A program made the translations under genes and the position numbers. This document shows, piece by piece, positions 54,945-64,000 of a stretch of DNA of 64,000 nucleotides. A model generated the notes under the pieces. That model ran no database searches. It was not told the origin of the DNA and saw only the letters and a list, made by a program, of their open reading frames with translations. Each line of letters starts with the position of its first letter. Within the stretch, counting starts at the first letter, position 1. Source of the DNA: Marinomonas algarum (GTDB lineage: Bacteria > Pseudomonadota > Gammaproteobacteria > Pseudomonadales > Marinomonadaceae). Location: NCBI RefSeq assembly GCF_020532605.1, contig NZ_JAJATW010000003.1, positions 124,001-188,000 of the forward strand, read 5' to 3'.

Positions 54945-56192
54945 ATGAAGTTACTCTCTCTAATACCTTTTATTTTTGCGGCCCTTACACCGCTTCAAAC
55001 ACTCCACGCCGCACCTGAGAAAATCGATGGTATTTCCGCTATTGTTGACTCTAAACCTATTTTAGAAAGCGACATTCAAAGCCGCTTTCAAATTGTAAAG
55101 GATCGTGTGCCTGGTGGTATCATGACCGATAACATTCATCGACAAATTCAAAACCAAATGATCGATGAGACCTTACAGGTAAATTACGCTCGTCGTGTTG
55201 GTATGAGAGCGTCTAGTAACGAAATAGACAACGCCATTCTTGGTGTCGCGAAAAATATGAACTTGGATTTACAAGGCTTACGAAACGTCTTGGCAAGCAA
55301 AGGGGTCGACTTCTCCCGTTACCGCACGCAGATTGAACAAGAAATTTTGATTAACAACATCAAACGCGACATCATTCGCAAACGTATTGTGATCACCGAG
55401 CAAGAAATCAACGATTATCTAGACTCTGACACCAGCATCACCAAAGAAAAAGACGAAATACGTCTACGTCATTTGATTATACGTGCCAGCAATGCAGAGC
55501 AAGCAGAAGCGGAAATCAACGACATTGCAAAAAACATTCAGACAGAAAACGACTTTGTTCAACAAGCGATTGAACACTCTGATGGCCAGTTTGCCATTGA
55601 AGGCGGCGACCTGGGCTGGCGCCCAATCAATCAGCTTCCACCCTTATTCGTTCGTGCCTTTCAAGCCGAAGATGGCCCACTTATAGGCCCATTGCAAAGT
55701 AATGCTGGCTTCCATTTATTATGGGTTGTTGATAAGCGTTCACCCAACGTCACACTTCAGCAACAAACCAAAACACGCCACATTCTTGTTCGAGCCAATG
55801 AAATTCGTAACTTGGAACAAACGAAAGTCTTGGCAGACGACCTCTACCAACAACTTCAAAACGGAGCAGATTTTGCTGAAGTGGCAAAAGAATACAGTGA
55901 AGACCAAGGCTCTACGATTCAAGGTGGTGATCTAGGCTGGGTCACGCCGGGTACCATGGTGCCTGAATTCGAAGCACAGATGGACAAGACGGCACTTGGT
56001 GAAACCAGTAAGCCCTTCCAGACACAATTTGGTTGGCATATTTTGCAAGTAGAAGGTCGTCGAGAAGCGGACATCAGTGATAAGGTCAAACGCGCCAACG
56101 CAGAACGTGCTCTCACCGCACAGAAACAAGACATTGTGTTGGGTAACTGGCTTGACGAACTGCGTGCTGACGCCTTCATCGACATTAAGTAA
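54945..56192 (+). CDS. surA: SurA, periplasmic chaperone and peptidyl-prolyl isomerase
   Basis: 415 residues. Signal peptide ending LHAA, N-terminal chaperone domain (DGISAIVDSKPILESDIQSR), and two parvulin domains (~175-275 and ~285-385) with RLRHLIIRAS and TRHILVRANE. Folds outer membrane proteins including LptD, encoded directly upstream. Confidence 0.95.
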   Translation: MKLLSLIPFIFAALTPLQTLHAAPEKIDGISAIVDSKPILESDIQSRFQIVKDRVPGGIMTDNIHRQIQNQMIDETLQVNYARRVGMRASSNEIDNAILGVAKNMNLDLQGLRNVLASKGVDFSRYRTQIEQEILINNIKRDIIRKRIVITEQEINDYLDSDTSITKEKDEIRLRHLIIRASNAEQAEAEINDIAKNIQTENDFVQQAIEHSDGQFAIEGGDLGWRPINQLPPLFVRAFQAEDGPLIGPLQSNAGFHLLWVVDKRSPNVTLQQQTKTRHILVRANEIRNLEQTKVLADDLYQQLQNGADFAEVAKEYSEDQGSTIQGGDLGWVTPGTMVPEFEAQMDKTALGETSKPFQTQFGWHILQVEGRREADISDKVKRANAERALTAQKQDIVLGNWLDELRADAFIDIK

Positions 56193-56226
56193 TAAACGCA
56201 CAAAATACCCTAGAAACGAGGATATC

Positions 56227-57246
56227 ATGGTTGATCAACAGCGTTGCGCTTCGCCCATCATTGCCATCACATCGGGCGAACCCGCTGGTATTGGCCCAGA
56301 TATTATTTTAACCGCACTCAGCGAGCAGGCCTTTCCAGCTCGCTTAGTTGTGCTCGCTGATCCTCAACTTTTAAGCGATAGGGCAAACACGCTTGGCCTT
56401 ACGGTCAATATTATTGTATTGCGTGATGCTCAAGACACCGAACAACACCAGAAGGGCACAATCAGTGTTCTTCCGGTTGCCATGCAGGTATCTGCTAAAG
56501 CCGGCACATTAGACGTTAAAAATGCCCCCTATGTACTGGAAACCCTTCGCCAAGCTGGTGAAGGCTGCTTAAATGCGTCGTTCGATGCCATCGTCACTCC
56601 CCCCGTTCACAAAGGCATATTGTGTGATACCGGCGTGCATTTTTCCGGTCATACCGAATTTTTTCAAGCGCAATGTCAGTCACCACAGGTTGTCATGATG
56701 CTAGCGACCGAAGCAATGAAGGTCGCTCTTGTCACCACACATTTACCGCTTAAAGACGTTGCCGATGCCATTACCGAACACAGCATCTGTCGTGTGATTC
56801 GCGCACTGCATAAGGATTTACAAGAAAGGTTTGGCATCACCCAACCGAAAATTTTAGTCTGCGGATTGAACCCGCACGCTGGCGAAGATGGGCACCTCGG
56901 TAGAGAAGAAATTGATGTCATTATTCCTACCTTAGAAACACTGCGAACCGAAGGCTTAGATCTGATTGGCCCTCTTCCCGCAGACACCTTATTTACACCA
57001 AAATATTTAGACCACGCAGATTGCGCCTTAGCCATGTATCACGACCAAGGCTTACCTGTGCTAAAATATTCTGGTTTTGGTAACGCCGTTAACATTACCC
57101 TCGGCTTACCCATAATACGAACTTCTGTCGACCACGGCACAGCAATCGACTTAGCTGGCACAGGCCAAGCCAATAATGGTAGCCTGAAAGTGGCCATTCA
57201 ACATGCTATTAATATGGCAATTAACGCAAAAAAGTTTTCTAAATGA
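56227..57246 (+). CDS. pdxA: 4-hydroxythreonine-4-phosphate dehydrogenase
   Basis: 339 residues, pyridoxal phosphate synthesis. ITSGEPAGIGPDIIL, VTPPVHKGILCDTG, FSGHTEFF, VTTHLPLKDV, GLNPHAGEDGHLGREE and YHDQGLPVLKY are diagnostic. GAGGA precedes the ATG at 56227; the frame continues 50 codons into surA but that part is not PdxA-like. Stop overlaps the rsmA start by 4 bp. Confidence 0.95.
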   Translation: MVDQQRCASPIIAITSGEPAGIGPDIILTALSEQAFPARLVVLADPQLLSDRANTLGLTVNIIVLRDAQDTEQHQKGTISVLPVAMQVSAKAGTLDVKNAPYVLETLRQAGEGCLNASFDAIVTPPVHKGILCDTGVHFSGHTEFFQAQCQSPQVVMMLATEAMKVALVTTHLPLKDVADAITEHSICRVIRALHKDLQERFGITQPKILVCGLNPHAGEDGHLGREEIDVIIPTLETLRTEGLDLIGPLPADTLFTPKYLDHADCALAMYHDQGLPVLKYSGFGNAVNITLGLPIIRTSVDHGTAIDLAGTGQANNGSLKVAIQHAINMAINAKKFSK

Positions 57247-58043
57247 GCAAACCACAAGGCCACAAGGCCAGAAAAAGATTCGGTCAAAACTTCCTTCACG
57301 ATCATGGCGTTATTCGTCGTATTGTTGCTTGTATTGGCCCGAAAAAAGGTCAGCGCCTTGTCGAAATCGGGCCCGGTAAAGGTGCCCTAACAGAAGGCAT
57401 TATCAGCGTTACCGAACGCATGGATGTCGTTGAACTTGATCGTGATTTAATCCCAATTTTAAAAGTGAATTTATTTCGCTACCCAGATCTCACTGTGCAT
57501 GAGGCCGATGCCATGAAGTTTGACTTCACTTCATTGGCAACCGATGAGCAATCGATCCGAGTGGTTGGAAATCTGCCTTACAATATTTCAACACCACTGA
57601 TTTTCCACCTGCTTAGCCAAGCAAGTGCTATTGAAGACATGCACTTCATGTTGCAAAAAGAGGTGGTTGATCGCCTAGCCGCCCGCCCTGGTGATAGCCT
57701 CTATGGACGTTTAAGTGTTATGGCGCAATATTACTGCGCTGTAGAATCTTTATTTATCGTCGGTCCAGAATCGTTTGATCCAGCGCCAAAAGTGGATTCA
57801 GCGATCGTGAGAATGACGCCTTATAACACTCTACCCTTTCCTGTTGAAGACATCAAAAAACTTGAAGATGTGGTACGAATCGGCTTTCAACAACGTCGTA
57901 AAACACTGCGCAATAACTACAAAGGCGTACTGGACAATAACGACTTTGCCGCGTTAGACATAGACCCAGGTTTGCGACCTGAACGCCTCGATGTTGGGGA
58001 TTTTGTACGCATTGCAAATTACGTGTTGAAGAAGGACGTTTAA
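57243..58043 (+). CDS. rsmA: 16S rRNA dimethyladenosine transferase (KsgA)
   Basis: 266 residues. RKRFGQNFLHD, the SAM-binding VEIGPGKGALTEG, VVGNLPYNISTPLIFHL (NLPY catalytic motif), and PAPKVDSAIVRM. Dimethylates two adjacent adenines at the 3' end of 16S rRNA. Overlaps pdxA (ATGA) and abuts apaG. Confidence 0.96.
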   Translation: MSKPQGHKARKRFGQNFLHDHGVIRRIVACIGPKKGQRLVEIGPGKGALTEGIISVTERMDVVELDRDLIPILKVNLFRYPDLTVHEADAMKFDFTSLATDEQSIRVVGNLPYNISTPLIFHLLSQASAIEDMHFMLQKEVVDRLAARPGDSLYGRLSVMAQYYCAVESLFIVGPESFDPAPKVDSAIVRMTPYNTLPFPVEDIKKLEDVVRIGFQQRRKTLRNNYKGVLDNNDFAALDIDPGLRPERLDVGDFVRIANYVLKKDV

Positions 58044-58418
58044 ATGGAAAAATACGATATCGTGGTATCGGTTCGAACGGAATACCTCGCAAAACAATCC
58101 TCCGCTGCCGACTCGCGCTATGTATTTGCTTACCATATATCCATCACAAATTGCGGCAGTGAAGCCGCAAAACTGCAAACTCGTCATTGGATTATTACCG
58201 ACGGTAATGAACAAGTTCAAGAGGTGAGAGGAAGTGGTGTCATCGGTGAATACCCTTACTTAACGCCGGGTGAGTCCTTCCACTACACCAGTGGAACAGT
58301 GATGGAAACCGTGGTGGGTAGTATGCAAGGCAGCTACCAGTTTATCGCCGACGATGGCACCGAATTTCAAGCGCCTATTCGCCCTTTCACCTTGTCTGTT
58401 CCTAACCAAGTTCACTGA
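58044..58418 (+). CDS. apaG: ApaG
   Basis: 124 residues, immunoglobulin-like ApaG fold with YVFAYHISITNCGSEAAKLQ, HWIITDGN and GVIGEYPYLTPGESFHYTSG. Function not settled. Begins on the base after the rsmA stop. Confidence 0.95.
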   Translation: MEKYDIVVSVRTEYLAKQSSAADSRYVFAYHISITNCGSEAAKLQTRHWIITDGNEQVQEVRGSGVIGEYPYLTPGESFHYTSGTVMETVVGSMQGSYQFIADDGTEFQAPIRPFTLSVPNQVH

Positions 58419-58429
58419 GGTAACCCAAC

Positions 58430-59251
58430 ATGGCAACCTATGCAATTGGCGATGTACAGGGCTGTCTTACGCCCCTGTTACAACTGCTGGATCAGATCCA
58501 ATTTCAAGCAGACCAAGACACCCTTTGGTTTGCCGGTGATTTGATTAACCGTGGTCAAGAGTCTTTAGAAACATTGCGCTTTATTAAGTCATTAGGCGAT
58601 AAAGCGGTTGTCGTACTTGGTAACCATGACCTGCATTTATTGGCCGTTGCTCACGGCCACGGCAAACTAAAACGTGGTGATACCTTGGGAAATATTCTCA
58701 CCGCAGCGGATCGTGACGACCTGATACATTGGCTACGACATCAGCCCTTGTTGCACTTTGACCCTGACCTCAATGTCATCATGACACATGCCGGCATACC
58801 GCCTTGCTGGGATCTAGACACCGCGCGTGCTTTGGCACAAGAAGTTGAACACACACTGCAGTCCGATCGTGTTGATGATTTTTTTGCTGACATGTATGGT
58901 AATAAACCGAGTAAATGGCATCGCACATTAACGGGGCAAGACCGCCTCCGAGCCATTACGAATTATTTCACTCGAATGCGCTTTTGCGATGAGAAAAGTA
59001 AGCTCGACCTAAAATCAAAAGAAGGCGCTAACACCGCTGTGAAAGGCTTTGCTCCTTGGTTTTCTTACCCTTCTAAATTGCCTGACGACTGTCATGTCGT
59101 CTTTGGCCATTGGGCCGCATTAGAAGGACACACTCAACAAGCCGGCATTCACGCACTGGATACAGGCTGTGTTTGGGGAGGAAGCTTGACAGCACTTCGC
59201 CTTGAAGACAAACAACGTTTTAGTACACCTTGTACCATCAACCGGACATAA
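58430..59251 (+). CDS. apaH: Bis(5'-nucleosyl)-tetraphosphatase, symmetrical
   Basis: 273 residues, calcineurin-like metallophosphatase: YAIGDVQGCLTPL, WFAGDLINRGQES, VVLGNHDLHLLAVAHG and MTHAGIPPCWD. Cleaves Ap4A to two ADP. GAGGT precedes the ATG. Confidence 0.96.
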   Translation: MATYAIGDVQGCLTPLLQLLDQIQFQADQDTLWFAGDLINRGQESLETLRFIKSLGDKAVVVLGNHDLHLLAVAHGHGKLKRGDTLGNILTAADRDDLIHWLRHQPLLHFDPDLNVIMTHAGIPPCWDLDTARALAQEVEHTLQSDRVDDFFADMYGNKPSKWHRTLTGQDRLRAITNYFTRMRFCDEKSKLDLKSKEGANTAVKGFAPWFSYPSKLPDDCHVVFGHWAALEGHTQQAGIHALDTGCVWGGSLTALRLEDKQRFSTPCTINRT

Positions 59252-59253
59252 TA

Positions 59254-59571
59254 ATGACCTATACTTGTATTGATATTTCAGACGCCCTACCCATCATAGA
59301 AAACAACGCCACCATCGTAGACATACGCGATCTTGCTAGCTTCCAAACCAGCCACATAAGTAACGCACGCAACCTGACGAACGACAACGTACAAGATTTT
59401 ATTGACCGCACCGAAAAAAATCAGCCCATTATTGTTTGCTGCTACCATGGCAACAGCAGCAAAGGCGCAGCAGAATACCTTGCCGCCCAAGGCTTCTCTG
59501 AAGTCTATTCATTAAATGGTGGCTTTAGCCAGTGGAGCGTTATGTTTCCCGATCAATGTGATATGGGCTAG
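59254..59571 (+). CDS. glpE: GlpE-type thiosulfate sulfurtransferase (rhodanese)
   Basis: 105 residues, single rhodanese domain: IVDIRDLASFQTSHISNARN and the active-site loop CCYHGNSSKG with Cys63, as in E. coli GlpE (CYHGNSSQG). The ATG at 59254 overlaps nothing and lies 2 bp after apaH; the longer frame from 59230 is inside apaH. Confidence 0.93.
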   Translation: MTYTCIDISDALPIIENNATIVDIRDLASFQTSHISNARNLTNDNVQDFIDRTEKNQPIIVCCYHGNSSKGAAEYLAAQGFSEVYSLNGGFSQWSVMFPDQCDMG

Positions 59572-59580
59572 CACGACGCC

Positions 59581-60693
59581 ATGAGTACGCCTTATCAGGT
59601 TTATCTGGTCGGTGGCGCCGTCCGAGACAGACTGCTTGGTTTACCCGTTGTCGACCGCGATTGGGTGGTAACAGGTGCCACCCCAGAGCAACTAGAACAA
59701 CAAGGTTATCAACAAGTTGGCAAACAATTTCCTGTCTTTTTGCACCCTAAAAACAAAGAAGAGTACGCACTCGCCCGAAGAGAAAAAAAGCAAGGTGAAG
59801 GCTATACGGGCTTTATTTGTGACTTTTCTCCCAACATCCCCCTAGAAGAAGACCTCGCTCGACGCGACTTGACCATTAATGCTATGGCACAAGACAGTCA
59901 GGGTCAGCTTATCGACCCCTTTCATGGCCAGAAAGACCTGAATGAGCGGACATTACGACATGTTTCAGACGCTTTTATTGAAGACCCGTTACGGGTCTTG
60001 CGAATTGCACGCTTCGCCGCACGATTTCATGATTTTGGCTTTTGTATCGCGCCTGACACCATGGCGCTTATGCAAGCCATCAGTGAATCTGGTGAATTGT
60101 CTACTCTTAGCCCTGAACGTATTTGGAAAGAGCTGGAGAAGGCCCTTAATACTCCCCACGCACAGATTTTTTTCGAGGTCTTAAGGGAAGCGAATGCGCT
60201 TCCACGACTATTTAATGGCTTATCTTGGCAAGATAACGTATTGAACAAAATATCCAACCCAGCGGAATTAACGCCGGCGCAACGCTGGGCGTTATTCACA
60301 CACCACACGCCATTGAGCACTTTAGAATCACTGCATGCTCAACTACGTTGTCCAAACCAGTTCAAAACACTGGCTGAACAGGTGCGTTCTTTCATTGAAA
60401 GCCAATCGCTACCAATGAGCGCCACGGCATGGGAAAACTGGTTGAGCCAAGTGCATGCGGTTAAAAAACCCCAACTTTATACCATATTGATTAACGTGCT
60501 GAGCATACTGACAAACACAGAGACCGCTATATGGGAAAGTCTGCGCACAGCCACAGCCAGCATCAACGCCGCCAATTTGATGAAGCAAGGGTTTAACGGC
60601 GCCGAGCTAGGGCAGGCACTCAAAAAAGCGCGCGCTGATGCGATTATGCACCTCGCCACGCAAGACGCTTTACACCCTTTCGTTCAACCTTAA
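59581..60693 (+). CDS. cca: tRNA CCA-adding nucleotidyltransferase
   Basis: 370 residues, class [60 protein letters not shown] and [13 protein letters not shown]. coli Cca (412) carries an HD phosphohydrolase domain that is shorter or absent here. Nine bp after glpE, last gene of the lptD-to-cca series. Confidence 0.95.
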   Translation: MSTPYQVYLVGGAVRDRLLGLPVVDRDWVVTGATPEQLEQQGYQQVGKQFPVFLHPKNKEEYALARREKKQGEGYTGFICDFSPNIPLEEDLARRDLTINAMAQDSQGQLIDPFHGQKDLNERTLRHVSDAFIEDPLRVLRIARFAARFHDFGFCIAPDTMALMQAISESGELSTLSPERIWKELEKALNTPHAQIFFEVLREANALPRLFNGLSWQDNVLNKISNPAELTPAQRWALFTHHTPLSTLESLHAQLRCPNQFKTLAEQVRSFIESQSLPMSATAWENWLSQVHAVKKPQLYTILINVLSILTNTETAIWESLRTATASINAANLMKQGFNGAELGQALKKARADAIMHLATQDALHPFVQP

Positions 60694-60717
60694 AGCGACT
60701 CACTTAACTTAGAACGC

Positions 60718-61083
60718 TCAATAACGAACAGCGGACTCACGGTATATCTTCACACCAACCGCTTGTGCGGCAGACACGGCACCGGGTTTGCGTAATGTCA
60801 GTGTCACCGCATTTAACATAAAATTCTTAATCAGTTCCTCGACCAAATGCTCTGCCAACGTCTCAATTAATTCAAATTGACGCTCATCACAAAAAGCCAA
60901 AATATAGTTAGAGATAGCTTCATAATCTAACGTTTTGGCTAAATCATCGGTAGCGGCAGGCACACGGTTGTCGTGCTCCATTTGTAGATCAAACACCAAG
61001 TCTTGGCGAATCACTTTTTCCCAGTCATAAACACCAATCACAGCTTGAGCTTTAAGCCCTTCGATAAACACAAGATCTTTCAT
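60718..61083 (-). CDS. folB: Dihydroneopterin aldolase
   Basis: 121 residues: VFIEGLKAQAVIGVYDWEK, DYEAISNYI, FELIETLAEHLVEEL and LRKPGAVSAAQAVGVKI, the complete FolB set. Folate biosynthesis. One base separates it from tsaD upstream in the operon. plsY, often adjacent, is absent. Confidence 0.95.
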   Translation of the reverse strand: MKDLVFIEGLKAQAVIGVYDWEKVIRQDLVFDLQMEHDNRVPAATDDLAKTLDYEAISNYILAFCDERQFELIETLAEHLVEELIKNFMLNAVTLTLRKPGAVSAAQAVGVKIYRESAVRY

Positions 61084-61084
61084 A

Positions 61085-62122
61085 TTAAGAAGCCTTTAAT
61101 TGGGGTAATTCAGACAGAGGCCAGCGGGCACGAATCGACAAATTCAATGCCGAAGATTGACCCTCTACTAAACGCTGAGCACCGGCATAGGCAATCATGG
61201 CGCCATTGTCTGTGCAAAACTCAGGACGTGCATAAAACACACTCGCCTTTATTTTCTTAAGCTGTGCTTCCAATTGTTCGCGAAGCCGAACGTTTGCACT
61301 GACACCACCCGCAATGATCAGTTGTTTGAGACCTTCTGCTTCAAGGGCACGACGACATTTTATCACTAGAGTATCTACCACCGCAGTTTCAAAGGCCAAC
61401 GCTGCGTCAGCTTTAAATTGTTCGTCGCAACGGTTTTCGTCCAATGCCGCATGCACTGACGTTAAAAAGGCGGTTTTCAAACCACTAAAACTGAAATCCA
61501 AACCAGGACGATCGGTCATCGGCCGAGGAAACTTCAACCCTGATTTCGCATTACCTTGCTTCGCCAGTGCCGCAATTTGTGGGCCGCCAGGGTAAGGTAA
61601 ACCAATCATCTTAGCGGCTTTATCAAAAGCTTCACCAGCCGCATCATCTAACGATTGACCTAACAACTTATATTCACCAATACCATCGACTCGAACAAGT
61701 TGGGTATGACCACCAGACACCAGTAAAGCGATAAATGGCATAGCTGGCTGAGAGTCTTCTAACATAGGCGCCAAAAGGTGGCCTTCCATATGATGAACAC
61801 CCAAGGCTGGAATCCCTAGGGCATACGCCAAAGCACGACCAATGGTCGCGCCCGCCATCAAAGCACCGACTAAACCTGGACCACTGGTATAGGCAATCGC
61901 ATCTAAGTCTGCTTTTTTAAGGTGAGCCTCTTGCAACACTTCATCTATAAGCGGCAAGGTTTTACGAACATGATCGCGGGACGCCAGTTCAGGCACAACA
62001 CCGCCATATTCAGCGTGTTGCGCAATTTGAGAATATATTTTATGTGCCAATAGGCCTTGCTCAGTATCATAAATGGCAATGCCAGTTTCATCGCACGAGG
62101 TTTCTAATCCCAATACTTTCAT
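61085..62122 (-). CDS. tsaD: tRNA N6-threonylcarbamoyladenosine synthase subunit TsaD
   Basis: 345 residues, ASKHA fold. [30 protein letters not shown] (metal-binding His pair), [29 protein letters not shown] and [12 protein letters not shown]. Makes t6A37 in ANN-decoding tRNAs with TsaB/C/E. The frame extends 28 codons upstream, but homology starts at the ATG at 62122. Confidence 0.95.
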   Translation of the reverse strand: MKVLGLETSCDETGIAIYDTEQGLLAHKIYSQIAQHAEYGGVVPELASRDHVRKTLPLIDEVLQEAHLKKADLDAIAYTSGPGLVGALMAGATIGRALAYALGIPALGVHHMEGHLLAPMLEDSQPAMPFIALLVSGGHTQLVRVDGIGEYKLLGQSLDDAAGEAFDKAAKMIGLPYPGGPQIAALAKQGNAKSGLKFPRPMTDRPGLDFSFSGLKTAFLTSVHAALDENRCDEQFKADAALAFETAVVDTLVIKCRRALEAEGLKQLIIAGGVSANVRLREQLEAQLKKIKASVFYARPEFCTDNGAMIAYAGAQRLVEGQSSALNLSIRARWPLSELPQLKAS

Positions 62123-62515
62123 CAGAAGAATCTCATCAATAATGTGTCCGCATTGTACCTTATCCTTTCGAGCTGAGTCAGTCTGGAAGCAAATCAAATT
62201 AGACAAATAGCAGCAAAGTGATTATAATGCGCGCGTTTTAAATGTTTAAAAGAAAAGGCAGGTGATTTTTTCGTTTGGCGCATCGCTTCCATTGCAAGCA
62301 AAGATGTTGATTCAAACACCCTCTTAAAAATGAATATTGTTACAGACGCGATAAAAGTCTGTTCAGGGTTAGACGCCGAGTCTAGAAAAACAGATTCCTT
62401 GTGAATCACACTCTGTTCAACAAAAGCGCGCTTTGAAAGCCCTGTGAATACGGGTATGATTCACGCCGTTTTTGTGAATACTTAAACTTTAAAAATTCAA
62501 TCTAAAGGTAATAAC
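62123..62515. other. tsaD-rpsU divergent promoter region
   Basis: About 390 bp with no supported gene. It holds the predicted rpsU promoter and three copies of GTGAAT (62401, 62444, 62474), the middle one forming the inverted repeat GTGAAT-N9-ATTCAC (62444-62464). The rpsU leader would be nearly 280 nt, long for a ribosomal protein gene. Confidence 0.45.
62199..62228 (+). promoter_or_regulatory. Predicted sigma-70 promoter of rpsU-yqeY-dnaG
   Basis: A perfect -10 TATAAT (62223-62228) with a -35-like TTAGAC (62199-62204) at 18-bp spacing, followed by GC-rich GCGCGCG. Confidence 0.5.
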
Positions 62516-62731
62516 ATGCCAGCTGTAAAAGTAAAAGATAACGAACCATTTGACATCGCTCTACGTCGCTTCAAACGCTCTTGTGAAAAAGCAGGCGTTT
62601 TGGCTGAAGTTCGTCGTCGTGAATGCTACGAAAAACCCACTACACTTCGCAAACGTGCTGCCGCTGCAGCTGTAAAACGTCATGCGAAGAAAGTTTCTCG
62701 TGAGCAAAAGAAATTCCAACGTTTGTACTAG
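62516..62731 (+). CDS. rpsU: 30S ribosomal protein S21
   Basis: 71 residues. [30 protein letters not shown] and a basic C-terminal half are the S21 sequence; length equals E. coli. AAAGGT precedes the ATG. First gene of the macromolecular synthesis operon. Confidence 0.98.
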
Positions 62732-62806
62732 CCTGGTTTGCCAATTGGCAATACCATCTACACAAATGTACTGCCTAGACGCGCTATGTTTTAGGCTATA
62801 AGAAAG

Positions 62807-62836
62807 CGGCTAGTCGTTGACTAGCCGTTTTTTTTG
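62807..62836 (+). terminator. Intra-operon terminator between rpsU and yqeY
   Basis: Nine-pair stem CGGCTAGTC / GACTAGCCG with a 3-nt loop and eight T residues. Matches the partial terminator between rpsU and dnaG in E. coli, which keeps primase low relative to S21. Confidence 0.9.
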
Positions 62837-62873
62837 CTTTCTAGAACACTCAACCATACTACAGAGGCTCTTC

Positions 62874-63320
62874 ATGTCAGATCTTAAAAAACACATCTCA
62901 GACACATTAAAAACCGCCATGCGTGCTAAAGAAAAACAGCGCGTCACTGTGATCCGTACTATTTTAGCGGAATGCAAAAAGATTGAGGTTGATGAACGTA
63001 TTGAACTCGATGATGCTCGCGTATTAGCGGTGCTTGATAAAATGAACAAGCAGCGCAAAGACTCCAACCAGCAATTTCTTGACGGCGGTCGCGATGATCT
63101 TGCTGTTGTTGAGCAAGAAGAAATGGCCATCATCAGCGAGTTTTTACCGACTCCACTCACCGATGAAGAAGTGGGTGACATTGTAAAAGCAGCCATCGAA
63201 CAAACGGGCGCAAGCTCAATGCAACAAATGGGCGCTGTTATGGGCATTGTAAAACCTCAGGTACAAGGCCGTGCTGATATGGCACAAATCAGCAAACAAG
63301 TGAAAGCGCAACTAGGCTAA
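62874..63320 (+). CDS. yqeY: GatB/YqeY-family protein
   Basis: 148 residues with the YqeY/GatB C-terminal-like helical domain: AMRAKEKQRVTVIRTILAE, EQEEMAIISEFLPTPLTDEE and GAVMGIVKPQVQGRAD. Related to the tRNA-binding tail of GatB; function unproven. The ATG at 62874 has GAGG upstream; a start at 62817 would lie in the terminator. Confidence 0.94.
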   Translation: MSDLKKHISDTLKTAMRAKEKQRVTVIRTILAECKKIEVDERIELDDARVLAVLDKMNKQRKDSNQQFLDGGRDDLAVVEQEEMAIISEFLPTPLTDEEVGDIVKAAIEQTGASSMQQMGAVMGIVKPQVQGRADMAQISKQVKAQLG

Positions 63321-63325
63321 TACAC

Positions 63326-64000
63326 ATGGCGGGACGCATTCCAGATCAATTTATTGATGAGCTTTTGACTCGAACAGACATAACCGATGTGGTTTCGTCT
63401 CGCATTAGCTTAAAAAAAACAGGGCAAAACTACAGCGCACTTTGCCCTTTTCACAACGAAAAAAGCCCTTCCTTTAGTCTTAATCCAAATAAACAATTTT
63501 ATTACTGCTTTGGTTGCGGCGCCGGTGGCAATGCCATTTCTTTCGTTATGGAGCACGACCACCTCGATTTCGTTGAGGCTATTGAGACTCTTGCAAAAGA
63601 TGCCGGTATGGAAGTGCCTCGCGAACAAGGCGCTCCAGACAGATACGAACAAAATGCTGAATTACTAAAACGCCTTTCCGAAAGCGCACAATTTTATCAA
63701 CAACAACTCACACAACACCCCGATAAGAAAAAAGCCACCGACTACCTCTCTAAAGATCGTGGCCTATCAGGGCAAATCGCCAAGGTATTTGGAATAGGGT
63801 ATGCCCCGCCGGGTTGGGATAACTTATTAAGAGCCGTTGGGACGCGCGCTGAAAGCCAAGAGCAGTTGTTAATAGGCGGCATGCTTATTGAAAAAAAAGA
63901 TCAACAGGGTCACTACTATGACCGCTTCCGTGATCGTATTATTTTTCCTATTCGAGACTCTCGTGGGCGTGTTATCGCTTTTGGTGGACGAGCCTTTGGC
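63326..64000 (+). CDS. dnaG: DNA primase, 3' truncated by window edge
   Basis: 225 codons are visible with no stop. MAGRIPDQFIDELLTRTDI is the DnaG N terminus. The zinc ribbon is Cys40-x2-His43 (LCPFHNEKSPSF) and Cys61-x2-Cys64 (YYCFGCGAGGNA), identical in position to E. coli DnaG. The catalytic core begins near residue 120 (YLSKDRGLSGQIAKVFGIGY). Starts 5 bp after yqeY. Confidence 0.96.
   Translation, partial: MAGRIPDQFIDELLTRTDITDVVSSRISLKKTGQNYSALCPFHNEKSPSFSLNPNKQFYYCFGCGAGGNAISFVMEHDHLDFVEAIETLAKDAGMEVPREQGAPDRYEQNAELLKRLSESAQFYQQQLTQHPDKKKATDYLSKDRGLSGQIAKVFGIGYAPPGWDNLLRAVGTRAESQEQLLIGGMLIEKKDQQGHYYDRFRDRIIFPIRDSRGRVIAFGGRAFG

Noticed and set aside
56077-56226. 50-codon upstream extension of pdxA
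   Set aside because: It lies within surA in another frame and does not resemble PdxA; GAGGA precedes the ATG at 56227.
60694-60717. Missing plsY between folB and tsaD as a deletion scar
   Set aside because: The 1-bp folB-tsaD junction is clean and gene order varies between genera; no remnant is visible.
1-64000. CRISPR arrays, insertion sequences, tRNA-flanked integration sites
   Set aside because: No regularly spaced direct repeats, transposase-like proteins or tRNA-like sequences were seen on either strand.

Overview
The window is a chromosomal segment of a marine gammaproteobacterium. Protein similarity recalled from memory and the gene order (hexR/edd/gap/pyk; djlA-lptD-surA-pdxA-rsmA-apaG-apaH; rpsU-yqeY-dnaG) point to Marinomonas or a close relative in the Oceanospirillales. 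The genus is an inference; no database was searched. No rRNA, tRNA, CRISPR array, insertion sequence or prophage was recognised.

Layout. 1-12.9 kb: the tail of a DUF1016 (YhcG-type) nuclease gene, ung, an aminoglycoside/choline-kinase-like phosphotransferase, then central carbon genes: hexR, putP, edd, gap, pyk, mgsA, followed by purE-purK. HexR-like palindromes lie between edd and gap. 13-41 kb: an accessory catabolic island for 4-hydroxyphenylacetate (4-HPA), probably fed by an aromatic amine such as tyramine. It holds an FAD oxidoreductase / RidA-like / ornithine-cyclodeaminase-like operon, the complete homoprotocatechuate meta-cleavage pathway (hpaD, hpaE, hpaF, hpaG1, hpaG2, hpaH, hpaI), a TRAP transporter, a TctCBA transporter operon carrying an aldehyde dehydrogenase and a Usp protein, the two-component 4-HPA 3-hydroxylase (C2 oxygenase, C1 reductase), a succinate-semialdehyde dehydrogenase, and regulators of the LuxR, AraC (HpaA), MarR (HpaR) and Lrp families. 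41-64 kb: mostly housekeeping: a DUF3015/DUF4105 pair, osmC-like, trpGDC, mgtE, mscS, rpe-gph, DUF3530, djlA, lptD-surA-pdxA-rsmA-apaG-apaH-glpE-cca, folB-tsaD, rpsU-yqeY-dnaG (dnaG runs off the end).

How the island may work: amine -> 4-hydroxyphenylacetaldehyde (FAD oxidoreductase and partner) -> 4-HPA (aldehyde dehydrogenase in the tct operon) -> homoprotocatechuate (C2/C1) -> ring cleavage and downstream Hpa steps -> pyruvate plus succinate semialdehyde -> succinate.

The most interesting observation is regulatory. Two unrelated palindromes divide the island. TTAACATGTTAA occurs at the hpaE, hpaG1 and LLM/SSADH promoters, where it overlaps the -10/start region in the first two, as a repressor (HpaR?) site would. 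ATGTCCCTwwAGGGACAT occurs upstream of the amine-oxidase-like operon and the tctC operon, in both cases 20-21 nt before a -10-like hexamer, so centred near -42 as for a class II activator. The LuxR-type protein encoded inside the island is a candidate for the second.
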